Shown: piece after piece, positions 54,121-61,116 of the stretch
Numbering within the stretch: position 1 is the first letter of the stretch
Layout: the number at the start of each line of letters is the position of its first letter
Source: Mangrovibacillus cuniculi
GTDB lineage: Bacteria; Bacillota; Bacilli; Bacillales; R1DC41
DNA length: 64,000 nt
Direction: 5' to 3'
Assembly: GCF_015482585.1 (NCBI RefSeq)
Contig: NZ_CP049742.1
Location: 640,501-704,500, forward strand
The notes under the pieces: generated by a model
What the model was told of the DNA's origin: nothing
The model's input: the letters and a program-made list of their open reading frames with translations, nothing else
Database searches by the model: none
Made by a program: the position numbers and the translations under genes

Positions 54121-54594
54121 ATGGCGAAAAAACCAAAGACGGCTGAACAAGCTGCTTACGAAAAAAAAGAAAAACTATATGAGACAAAAAGGCCGGTAGT
54201 TAAAAACTGTATAAAAGCCTTTTTGGTCGGAGGAACGATTTGTTTGTTAGGACAAGTATTTAGTTATTTTTATATGTACAATTTTAATTTTACTGAGGCA
54301 ACTGTTGGTAACCCTACGGTGGCAACGATGGTATTCCTAGCAATGTTACTTACTGGTTTTGGTGTATATGATCATTTAGGACAAATTGGTGGAGCAGGAA
54401 GTGCAGTACCAGTTACTGGATTCGGGAACGCTGTTATTTCAGCTGCTATTGAGCATAGAACGGAAGGGTTTGTACTCGGTGTAGGTGGTAACATATTTAA
54501 GCTTGCAGGTTCTGTAATTGTATTTGGTGTATTTTCAGCCTTTGTTGTTGCTCTAATTAAAACAATTCTTATGTCATTAGGGGTGATAGGATGA
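54121..54594 (+). CDS. spoVAC: Stage V sporulation protein SpoVAC
   Basis: 157 residues with four hydrophobic segments (CIKAFLVGGTICLLGQVFSY, MVFLAMLLTGFGVYDHLGQI, FVLGVGGNIFKLAGSVIVF, VVALIKTILMSLGV). The GGAGSAVPVTGFGNAV motif is family-specific. SpoVAC is a membrane component of the dipicolinic-acid uptake/release channel in the spore inner membrane. Overlaps spoVAD by four bases (ATGA). Confidence 0.92.
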   Translation: MAKKPKTAEQAAYEKKEKLYETKRPVVKNCIKAFLVGGTICLLGQVFSYFYMYNFNFTEATVGNPTVATMVFLAMLLTGFGVYDHLGQIGGAGSAVPVTGFGNAVISAAIEHRTEGFVLGVGGNIFKLAGSVIVFGVFSAFVVALIKTILMSLGVIG

Positions 54595-55604
54595 ACAGGC
54601 AAGTAGGAACATGGTTTTTTCCGAGCAGACCTTCCATTCTATCTACCGGTGTTGTAGGAGGACCTTTTGAAAAGAAAAGTCCACTTGCTAGCCACTTTGA
54701 TCACTTTTACGATGATCTATGGATGGGACAAGAAACCTATGAAAAAGCACATAGGGAGCTAATCGAAGCAGCAGTACATTATTCGTTAGATAAAATAAAC
54801 AAACAAGAATCCGAAATGGACATCTTTTTGTCAGGTGATCTAATTAATCAAATTACTCCATCTAGTTTCGCAGCAAGAACTAATGCAATACCATACTTAG
54901 GGTTATTTGGTGCCTGTTCTACTTCAATGGAAGGGTTAGCAATGGCAGCCCTTCTTGTAGATAGAGAAGCTGGAAAGTATGCTTTAACTGGTGCTGGTAG
55001 TCATAATTCTGCTGTAGAAAAGCAATTTCGTTATCCAACGGAGTATGGCGGGCAAAAGCCACCAACAGCTCAGTGGACCGTTACAGGTGCTGGATACGCA
55101 GTAGTAGGGAAAAACGAAACTACTGAAAAACTTCCCTGTGTCACATCGGCTACTATAGGAAAAGTGATTGATTTAGGATTAACCGATCCATTTAATATGG
55201 GTGGTGCTATGGCTCCAGCTGCTGCAGATACTATTGAGAGACATCTAAAGAATACAGGAACTACAGTAGAGGATTACGATGTCATTTTTACAGGTGACTT
55301 GGCAACTATAGGTAGGAAAACAGCCATGCATTTACTACATGAAAAAGGAATCGCTGTGAAAGAAGAAACATTTAAAGATTGTGGATTACTGATCTATCGT
55401 GCTGAAGAAGCGCCAGTACAAAGTGGTGCAAGTGGCCCTGGATGCAGTGCAACAGTGTTGTATGGTTATATCTTAAATGAAATGAAAAAAGGAACATGGA
55501 AAAAAATATTGCTTTGTGCGACGGGTGCTTTATTATCTCCAGTGACTTTTCAACAAAATGAATCTATTCCATGTATAGCTCATGCAGTAACGATAGAAAT
55601 TTAA
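54591..55604 (+). CDS. spoVAD: Stage V sporulation protein SpoVAD
   Basis: 337 residues, thiolase-like fold. Characteristic segments are FLSGDLINQITPSSFAART, GLFGACSTSMEGLAMAALL, GGQKPPTAQWTVTGAGYAVV and QSGASGPGCSATVLYGYIL. SpoVAD binds dipicolinic acid on the membrane face. Start is coupled to spoVAC. Neither spoVAA, AB nor AF is nearby, so this is probably a second, shorter spoVA set. Confidence 0.94.
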   Translation: MNRQVGTWFFPSRPSILSTGVVGGPFEKKSPLASHFDHFYDDLWMGQETYEKAHRELIEAAVHYSLDKINKQESEMDIFLSGDLINQITPSSFAARTNAIPYLGLFGACSTSMEGLAMAALLVDREAGKYALTGAGSHNSAVEKQFRYPTEYGGQKPPTAQWTVTGAGYAVVGKNETTEKLPCVTSATIGKVIDLGLTDPFNMGGAMAPAAADTIERHLKNTGTTVEDYDVIFTGDLATIGRKTAMHLLHEKGIAVKEETFKDCGLLIYRAEEAPVQSGASGPGCSATVLYGYILNEMKKGTWKKILLCATGALLSPVTFQQNESIPCIAHAVTIEI

Positions 55605-55620
55605 AGAAAGGAGTGGGTAT

Positions 55621-55977
55621 ATGCTTACTATGTTTATTTGGTCTTTTGTCGTAGGTGGACTGATTTGTGTGATTGGTCAACTTATGTTTGATGTGGGAAA
55701 AATGACTCCAGCACATACGTTAAGCACAATGGTGGTAGCGGGTGCCATTTTATCTGGATTTGGACTATATGAAAAATTAATTTATTTTGCAGGCGCAGGA
55801 GCTACTATTCCAATTACAAGTTTTGGGAATGCGCTTGTGAATGGAGCAATGAATGAAGTGGAGAAACACGGGTATATCGGAGTTTTGACAGGAATGTTTG
55901 AAGTTACATCGTCGGGTATTTCCAGTGCTATTGTCTTTGGTTTTATCGGTGCTTTGTTATTTAAACCTAAAGGATGA
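55621..55977 (+). CDS. spoVAE: Stage V sporulation protein SpoVAE (SpoVAEb)
   Basis: 118 residues, mostly membrane-embedded (FIWSFVVGGLICVIGQLMF, LSTMVVAGAILSGFGLYEKL, GISSAIVFGFIGALLF). It shares the GAGATIPITSFGNALVNGAM motif with SpoVAC, to which it is paralogous. AGAAAGGAGTGG precedes ATG 55621. Completes the C-D-Eb core needed for dipicolinic acid movement. Confidence 0.9.
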   Translation: MLTMFIWSFVVGGLICVIGQLMFDVGKMTPAHTLSTMVVAGAILSGFGLYEKLIYFAGAGATIPITSFGNALVNGAMNEVEKHGYIGVLTGMFEVTSSGISSAIVFGFIGALLFKPKG

Positions 55978-56024
55978 ATAATTAGATTTTAGTCATTCAA
56001 ATGAGATTTTTAAAATTTGCCCAA

Positions 56025-56052
56025 ACACTTTTGATACTTCGCACATATGCTA
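56025..56052 (+). promoter_or_regulatory. Candidate sigma-K promoter of the yjcZ-like gene
   Basis: CATATGCTA (56044-56052) matches the sigma-K -10 pattern CATAnnnTA fully, and ACAC (56025-56028) gives the AC of a -35 element 15-17 bases upstream. Confidence 0.5.
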
Positions 56053-56085
56053 ACACTGACTCAAGAAAAAGAGAGGTGACAGTAC

Positions 56086-56211
56086 ATGTACGGATATGGT
56101 TACGGTAACTGCTGTGGTTACGGTGGAGTAGGTGGAGTTGGTTCTACTTTTGTTTTAATCGTAGTTCTTTTCATCCTTTTAATTATCGTTGGTGCTTCTT
56201 TTTGCAGCTAA
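56086..56211 (+). CDS. yjcZ: YjcZ family small sporulation protein
   Basis: 41 residues. A Gly/Tyr-rich head with two Cys ([20 protein letters not shown]) is followed by one hydrophobic helix ([19 protein letters not shown]) and CS. This is the classic YjcZ layout. GAGAGGTGA precedes ATG 56086 and a sigma-K-like promoter lies upstream. The family is expressed in the mother cell or spore; role unknown. Confidence 0.88.
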   Translation: MYGYGYGNCCGYGGVGGVGSTFVLIVVLFILLIIVGASFCS

Positions 56212-56237
56212 TAACTAAAGAGAAATAGTGTAATCTG

Positions 56238-56266
56238 AAGAGGGGCTAGAAATTAGCCTCTTTTTT
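56238..56266 (+). terminator. Rho-independent terminator of yjcZ
   Basis: GAGG-GG-CTA pairs with TTAG-CCTC around GAAA, followed by TTTTTT. The T-run abuts copy 3 of the 60-nt element. Confidence 0.82.
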
Positions 56267-56324
56267 GTTGCGTGACGCAACAACTCCGTGTTGACCACGT
56301 GAAGTGGTCCGCCCTTAACGGAGT
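56267..56324 (+). repeat. 58-nt three-stem element, copy 3
   Basis: GTTGC/GCAAC replaces GTTAC/GTAAC of the other copies. The outer stem is ACTCCGT/ACGGAGT and the inner hairpin GACCAC-gtgaa-GTGGTC. The first loop is two bases shorter. Its 3' arm is duplicated in the following tandem array. Confidence 0.87.
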
Positions 56325-56650
56325 ATCCGTACTAAAAAACGATAACTAAGCAACAAACCAAAAACATGCCCATGCAGATAAATCACAACTCCAAACAAGA
56401 AACAAAGGAAGAAAGTAGGCCCTTAACGGAGTATCCGCCCCCAAAAAGCTAACTAAGCAACAAGCCCAAAACAAGCCCATGCAGATAAATCACAACGCTA
56501 AGCAAAAAAAAGGAAGAAAGTAGGCCCTTAACGGAGTATCCGCCCCCAAAAAGCTAACTAAGCAACAAACCCAAAACAAGCCCATGCAGATAAATCACAA
56601 CGCTAAGCAAAAAACAAAGGAAGAAAGTAAAGCCCTTAACGGAGTAACTA
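56312..56650. repeat. 105-108-bp tandem repeat array, three units plus a partial
   Basis: Units start at 56312, 56420 and 56525 with CCCTTAACGGAGTATCCG; a fourth begins at 56633 and stops after the first 15 bases. Each unit contains AACTAAGCAACAA, CCCATGCAGATAAATCACAA and GGAAGAAAGTA. The repeating 5' part is the 3' arm of copy 3 of the structured element. It occupies most of the 540-base gap before spoVIF. Confidence 0.9.
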
Positions 56651-56700
56651 GTAAATAGAGATATCAAAACCTCCCCATCACAATTTTTCATCAGTCATGC

Positions 56701-56727
56701 ACCATCCGCTAATTTTTACATACACTG
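56701..56727 (+). promoter_or_regulatory. Candidate sigma-K promoter of spoVIF
   Basis: ACC at 56701-56703 and CATACACTG at 56719-56727 (8 of 9 matching the important positions loosely) with about 16-base spacing, 28 bases before spoVIF. Confidence 0.42.
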
Positions 56728-56754
56728 ACTTATGTAAAAAAGGAGGGCGATTAA

Positions 56755-57012
56755 ATGGAAAATCCATTTTTTAAAAACATTGAAAAGAAAACTGGTGTCA
56801 ATATGGCCGAAGTTCTTAAATTAGCAAACTCCCTACAAAATGCAAACTTTAAAGATGAAAAAACAGTACGTGAAGTCATACAAAAAGTTTCAAGAATCGC
56901 TAATAAACCAGTACCTAAAGACATGGAAAATAAGATTGTTGAATCTATCGTTAAAGATGGAAAGAAACTGGATATGAATACAATAAGTGATATGATCAAC
57001 AATAAGAAATAA
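56755..57012 (+). CDS. spoVIF: Stage VI sporulation protein F (SpoVIF)
   Basis: 85 residues: NPFFKNIEKKTGVNMAEVLK at the front, then KDEKTVREVIQKVSRIANK and DMNTISDMINNKK. Length and sequence match the SpoVIF/YjcC family; in B. subtilis it is a mother-cell protein needed for GerE activity and late coat assembly. AAAAGGAGGG precedes ATG 56755. A terminator follows. Confidence 0.9.
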   Translation: MENPFFKNIEKKTGVNMAEVLKLANSLQNANFKDEKTVREVIQKVSRIANKPVPKDMENKIVESIVKDGKKLDMNTISDMINNKK

Positions 57013-57019
57013 CACACAC

Positions 57020-57044
57020 TTGGGGCGAAAACGCCTCTTTTTTG
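57020..57044 (+). terminator. Rho-independent terminator of spoVIF
   Basis: GGGGCG pairs with CGCCTC (one G-T) around AAAA, followed by TTTTTT. Confidence 0.8.
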
Positions 57045-57116
57045 TATTTGTACAGGAATAAAGATTGGATTAGCCGATATAAATAGTGGGTAAAGGTAAA
57101 TAAGGAGGGGAGATAG

Positions 57117-57395
57117 ATGGGATATATCTTACCAATTACTCAAACAAGTTATCAGCAATACCAGAATCGTACGATTGAATTAGATAAGACTTACAATGGT
57201 GTGAAAATGGTAACCAAAACGGAGAAAATAAAATCTTTTCCAAAAAAGCTAGAGGAACATAAAAAGAAAAAAAGACGACCAACAACAAATAAAAACTTTT
57301 CCCTAGAGCTTCCTCATCAAAAGGCTACAGTAAAATTTCCAAAAAGCAGCGATTCACTTAAAGGACAAAAATCTATTATTGATGTAAAAATGTAA
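57117..57395 (+). CDS. Hypothetical basic protein, 92 aa
   Basis: Start ATG 57117 follows AAGGAGGGGAG. The product opens MGYILPITQTSYQQYQNRTI and has a Lys-rich centre (KKLEEHKKKKRRPTTNKNFS) with no hydrophobic helix. I do not recognise it. Lying in the sporulation block, it may be a spore protein; that is inference from location. Confidence 0.68.
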   Translation: MGYILPITQTSYQQYQNRTIELDKTYNGVKMVTKTEKIKSFPKKLEEHKKKKRRPTTNKNFSLELPHQKATVKFPKSSDSLKGQKSIIDVKM

Positions 57396-57437
57396 CTTAC
57401 CGGAGGATCACATGTTATCAAACTTCGAAGACGAACT

Positions 57438-57490
57438 AAAATAGCGCTTATCGAACCTTATACAAAGGCCGATAAGCGCTTTTATTTTTA
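57438..57490. terminator. Bidirectional terminator between the hypothetical gene and yjcF
   Basis: AGCGCTTATCG pairs with CGATAAGCGCT around 16 bases, with AAAAT before and TTTTATTTTT after. Confidence 0.85.
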
Positions 57491-57922
57491 TGTTAGATCT
57501 TTTTTCATTTTCATATGTGGGATTCCTGCTTCTTCATATAAATTCGATGCAGGTAAATAGCCTAATGTAGTATAAAAAGGAATGGCATGTTCCTGAGCAT
57601 TCAACACAATTGCAGAGAATTTTTGCTGCAAAGCGTATTCTTCTAACGAGTCCATTACTAGTTTACCTAATCCCTTACCACGTGAACTCTTAAGAACGGC
57701 TACTCTTTCTACCTTCGCTTCTCCTTGAACATTTCTTAACCTGCCAGTAGCGACTGGCATATCGTCTTCTTTCACGATTACGTGTGCAGCAATAGAGTCT
57801 AGTCCATCCATTTCTAACGATTCTGGAATCTGTTGTTCCTCGATAAATACCGATCTTCTAACTTGAAGAACTTCTTGTAAATCTAATGAATCTTGAACAA
57901 TTTTAGCTGAAATAGTTGTCAC
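57488..57922 (-). CDS. yjcF: GNAT-family acetyltransferase YjcF
   Basis: 144 residues. Acetyl-CoA motif [24 protein letters not shown] (R/Q-GKGLG) near residue 70-93; the front [17 protein letters not shown] is typical of the ElaA/YjcF subgroup. Target unknown. The start ATG overlaps the stop of yjcG (ATGA), so the two are coupled. Confidence 0.87.
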   Translation of the reverse strand: MTTISAKIVQDSLDLQEVLQVRRSVFIEEQQIPESLEMDGLDSIAAHVIVKEDDMPVATGRLRNVQGEAKVERVAVLKSSRGKGLGKLVMDSLEEYALQQKFSAIVLNAQEHAIPFYTTLGYLPASNLYEEAGIPHMKMKKDLT

Positions 57923-58437
57923 AGGTCTTTGCCCTCTAATCTAAACGTCTCGTAAACTGTCCATGAACCATTATCTAATTGATAAAGAAGGTGAAAACGG
58001 TCAATAGTTTCTTCATAAGACACGTCTTCCATGCGTAAAGAGCCATAAACATCAGAATGCTCATCGTCAGAAAGTTTTTGTCCGATGGTAATATGCGGAA
58101 CAAAAGAATAGTCTGGTTGCTCTTGCCCAATATTTTCATACATCGTTTGGTGAAGAGTACTAAGTTCTTCAGTAGGAGCAACTTTAAAATAAATAACATT
58201 ATTTACGGGTTGGAAAGAGCTAACTTTTTGAATGGTCAGTTTTAAAGGTGCAGTTGTTTTTGCGATTTCTCTTAGTTTTTCGTTATATTCGTTTAACTGA
58301 GCATCTGTAGCTTCAAAAGCGCCTTTAAGGGTGATATGAGGAGAGATTAGTGCATAGTGTGGATCGTAGCGCTTTCTAAATGCATTAGCTTTATCTTGTA
58401 GTTGTTTCGATGGAAACATAACAATTCCATATTTCAT
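57919..58437 (-). CDS. yjcG: 2H phosphoesterase superfamily protein YjcG
   Basis: 172 residues with the two HxT/S motifs of 2'-5' RNA ligase-like proteins: [10 protein letters not shown] (near residue 35) and [11 protein letters not shown] (near 118). ATG 58437 follows GGAGGAGATAC; an upstream in-frame ATG at 58458 is less likely. The B. subtilis protein has a solved fold but unknown substrate. First or second gene of the yjcH/yjcG/yjcF string. Confidence 0.9.
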   Translation of the reverse strand: MKYGIVMFPSKQLQDKANAFRKRYDPHYALISPHITLKGAFEATDAQLNEYNEKLREIAKTTAPLKLTIQKVSSFQPVNNVIYFKVAPTEELSTLHQTMYENIGQEQPDYSFVPHITIGQKLSDDEHSDVYGSLRMEDVSYEETIDRFHLLYQLDNGSWTVYETFRLEGKDL

Positions 58438-58504
58438 AAGTATCTCCTCCGTTTTCAATGGTTATTTTATTATATCAAATTCTAGTTCCAAATTGGAAAT
58501 AGCT

Positions 58505-59227
58505 TTAAAGCATCATTTTTAGAGCTCTCTTTAAATCAGGTTGCCAATACTTCCAGCTATGTGAACCCTCAAACTCTTCGTAAAAAACTTGATATCCTTT
58601 TCTTGACATCAGTTCACGTAAATCTCTATTCGGATGTAAAAAATCCTTTCGAACACCACTTGGAGCTAAGAAATCATCTTCTTGATCTCCAATTACATGG
58701 TAAACAGATAATAATTCAGGTTGCGACATTTCTGCTACTTTGGATAATACCGTTTCATTTACATATGGTGAATAAACAGCTACTTTTCCAAAGGTATGTG
58801 GGTACTGTAGAGCAATCATCAGAGACGCGGTACCAGCTAAGGAATCTCCCATAAGCATTCTTCCATTACCAATTTGAAAAGTGGGGTAGTTTGCATCAAT
58901 ATATGGTGTTAATTCATGGGCTATGAAACGAATATAATTTTCTTTTAGAGAACCGTCTGGATGATACCACTGCTCTCGAGTTTTTACATCTGGGTAAGGG
59001 ATAGCAAAAAATAAAGTGTTTTCCATCTTACCCTCTGCTAACAGCTCATCAGCTATTCTCGGTAATCTTCCTAATTGAAAATAGTCTTTTCCATCTTGGA
59101 CGATTACTGTGTGGTATTTATACAAAGGTGAATAATTTGCTGGTTTGTATAATAGTACGGATATGGTTGATTCTAATGACTTACTGTAAAATTCAATTTC
59201 TTCTACTCTTCCTTGCGGATAAGACAT
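58505..59227 (-). CDS. yjcH: Esterase-family alpha/beta hydrolase YjcH
   Basis: 240 residues. The nucleophile elbow is GDSLAGTAS (Ser near 131) inside NGRMLMGDSLAGTASLMIAL, with an Asp in VIGDQEDDFL and the catalytic His in FEGSHSWKYW. This is the Putative_esterase/Fes-like fold. Substrate unknown. AGGTCT upstream is a weak site before ATG 59227. Order yjcF-yjcG-yjcH on one strand is conserved in Bacillus. Confidence 0.87.
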   Translation of the reverse strand: MSYPQGRVEEIEFYSKSLESTISVLLYKPANYSPLYKYHTVIVQDGKDYFQLGRLPRIADELLAEGKMENTLFFAIPYPDVKTREQWYHPDGSLKENYIRFIAHELTPYIDANYPTFQIGNGRMLMGDSLAGTASLMIALQYPHTFGKVAVYSPYVNETVLSKVAEMSQPELLSVYHVIGDQEDDFLAPSGVRKDFLHPNRDLRELMSRKGYQVFYEEFEGSHSWKYWQPDLKRALKMML

Positions 59228-59414
59228 AATAGACCTCCAAATTAAGCGGTTTCAAAAGTAGTGTATCATAATTTAATTGAACCGTCTTGTGATTGAATTT
59301 GGATGTAAAGTTTTCCAATATTTAAGTGTTTATTCATTATCTATGCATAAGTAATTTTTCTGTAAAAATGCTGTTATACTGTACCTTGCTGATTCGGCAT
59401 TGAATTAGCAGAGA

Positions 59415-59476
59415 TTACAGCTGTAAAAGTAACAGAGAGAGATAAATTTGACAATTGTATAACAGCCTGTGATAAA
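59415..59476 (+). promoter_or_regulatory. Promoter and palindrome upstream of the TRAP operon
   Basis: TTGACA (59448-59453) and GATAAA (59471-59476) have 17-base spacing. The perfect 12-base palindrome TTACAGCTGTAA (59415-59426) lies 22 bases upstream of the -35 and could bind an activator or repressor. Confidence 0.62.
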
Positions 59477-59521
59477 ATGATATTCGTAACTATGCAATTT
59501 TATAAATAAGGGGGAATACGA

Positions 59522-60499
59522 ATGAAAAAGAAAACAGTTGCGTTATTAACAACGATGTTACTTGTACTTTCGGCCTTTTTAGCAGCTTGCGGTTCTTCAG
59601 AAGGTGGAAATGGAAGCGGCGGCGAAGGTAATCCTGAATTCATTTCCATGGTTACTGGAGGAACAGGCGGTACATACTTTCCACTAGGTGGAACATTTGC
59701 AAAACAAATTGAAGATGCTACAGGGATCACAACTAACTCTGTAACCTCTGGTGCTTCTGCTGAAAACATGGCTACTCTTCAAAAAGAAGAAGCGGAAATT
59801 GCTTTTACTCAAACAGATATCGCATCATATGCTCTAAAAGGAGAGCTAATGTTTGATGGAAACAAAGTAGAGAATGTTCAAGCGATTGGCGCTCTTTATC
59901 CAGAAACGATTCAAATTGTTACAACGGCTAAGTCTGGAATTACTTCAGTAGAAGACCTGAAAGGAAAAGTTGTTTCTGTTGGAGAAGCAGGTTCAGGAAC
60001 ACTTGCTAACGCAGAACAGATCTTAGAGGTTCATGGATTAACTACAGATGACTTAGATGCGCGTAACTTATCGTTTGCTGATTCTACAACTGGTCTGCAG
60101 GACGGAACGATTGATGCTGCATTCATTACTTCTGGAACACCTACTGGAGCTGTTGAAGGTCTAGCTGCTACTGTTGATGTAGTAATTGTTCCAGTTGAAG
60201 ATGCAAAAGCTGATGAACTTATTAAAAAATATCCATATTATGCAAAAGAAGTTGTACCGAATGGAACATATGGTTTAACTTCCGAGGTTGCAACTGTTGC
60301 AGTTCAAGCGATGTTGGTAACACGTTCTGATTTATCAGAAGATCTAGTGTATGAAATTACAAAAGCTATCTTTGATAATACGGACAAAATTGAACATGCA
60401 AAAGGTGAACTAATTAAAGCAGAGAATGCTTTAAATGGTGTTGGAATTGACATTCACCCTGGTGCAAAGAAGTACTTTGAAGAAAAAGGCGTAAAGTAA
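59522..60499 (+). CDS. TAXI-family TRAP transporter solute-binding lipoprotein
   Basis: 325 residues. Signal peptide with lipobox LAAC, then a Gly/Ser linker. The TAXI family motif is MVTGGTGGTYFPLGGTFAKQ, followed by TSGASAENMATLQKEEAEIA. It would capture a substrate (often glutamate or another dicarboxylate in this family) for the fused permease at 61113. GGGGGA precedes ATG 59522. A terminator-like hairpin and a perfect palindrome follow. Confidence 0.93.
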   Translation: MKKKTVALLTTMLLVLSAFLAACGSSEGGNGSGGEGNPEFISMVTGGTGGTYFPLGGTFAKQIEDATGITTNSVTSGASAENMATLQKEEAEIAFTQTDIASYALKGELMFDGNKVENVQAIGALYPETIQIVTTAKSGITSVEDLKGKVVSVGEAGSGTLANAEQILEVHGLTTDDLDARNLSFADSTTGLQDGTIDAAFITSGTPTGAVEGLAATVDVVIVPVEDAKADELIKKYPYYAKEVVPNGTYGLTSEVATVAVQAMLVTRSDLSEDLVYEITKAIFDNTDKIEHAKGELIKAENALNGVGIDIHPGAKKYFEEKGVK

Positions 60500-60501
60500 A
60501 A

Positions 60502-60545
60502 CAAAAGAGAAATGGGTCTACTTTAGACCTGTTTCTCTTGTTTTT
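60502..60545 (+). terminator. Stem-loop after the TAXI gene
   Basis: AAGAGAAA-T-GGGTCTA pairs with TAGACC-TG-TTTCTCTT around CTT, then GTTTTT. It would reduce read-through into the permease genes. Confidence 0.8.
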
Positions 60546-60588
60546 ACTTACGAGTGTTCCCTATCAAGATAGGGAACACTCGTAAGTA
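60545..60588. repeat. Perfect 20-bp inverted repeat with 4-base loop
   Basis: TACTTACGAGTGTTCCCTAT is followed by CAAG and its exact reverse complement ending at 60588. It directly follows the T-run of the previous hairpin and lies 40 bases before the DUF1850 gene. Confidence 0.9.
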
Positions 60589-60627
60589 TGGATAGAAAAG
60601 GTATTTCTATCTTTAAGGAGAATTAAA

Positions 60628-61116
60628 ATGAAGAAAGTTTGGATTTCTAGTTTCTGTTTACTACTTGTTCTAGGGGCATTCCCCTTATTTTCCTCCTTAT
60701 CCATTTACAGCCTACAAGACAAACTACTTTTTAGCACCCACATAAAAAACCATCGTTCATTTATTATTACGTATGAACACTCTATTCACAAAAGCCCTGT
60801 AATGGAATACTTTCAATTGGATGACCTTGAGTTGGTATTGAAAAAAGTAAAATACGAAGATACTAGTATTGGTATGCCCAGCAATGCACCTGAGGGGGCT
60901 TCATTCAAGTTAGAAAATGGGAAATATATTATCGAGAATTTAGATACTAGGTTAGATGAAATTTTTTTGTTAGTTGATCAAGTTAGTGCAAATTATCAAC
61001 TACTAGTTAATAATGAAAAAATTACACTTCATACCATTGCACCGAAAGGATCTACGATTAAAATAAAAGTAGAGAAGATATCTTTTTACCAATGGTTAGA
61101 AAGGAGAATGAAATGA
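60628..61116 (+). CDS. DUF1850 protein of the TAXI-TRAP operon
   Basis: 162 residues with a signal peptide or N-terminal anchor (VWISSFCLLLVLGAFPLFSS) and the DUF1850 pattern FIITYEHSIHKSPVMEYFQL and MPSNAPEGASFKLENGKYII. These proteins are regularly encoded between TAXI receptors and fused TRAP permeases; the role is not known. AAGGAG precedes ATG 60628. Its stop overlaps the permease start (ATGA). Confidence 0.88.
   Translation: MKKVWISSFCLLLVLGAFPLFSSLSIYSLQDKLLFSTHIKNHRSFIITYEHSIHKSPVMEYFQLDDLELVLKKVKYEDTSIGMPSNAPEGASFKLENGKYIIENLDTRLDEIFLLVDQVSANYQLLVNNEKITLHTIAPKGSTIKIKVEKISFYQWLERRMK

Noticed and set aside
60545-60588. Terminator after the TAXI gene
   Set aside because: The palindrome has no T-run; the preceding hairpin at 60502 does, so this one was listed as an inverted repeat instead.
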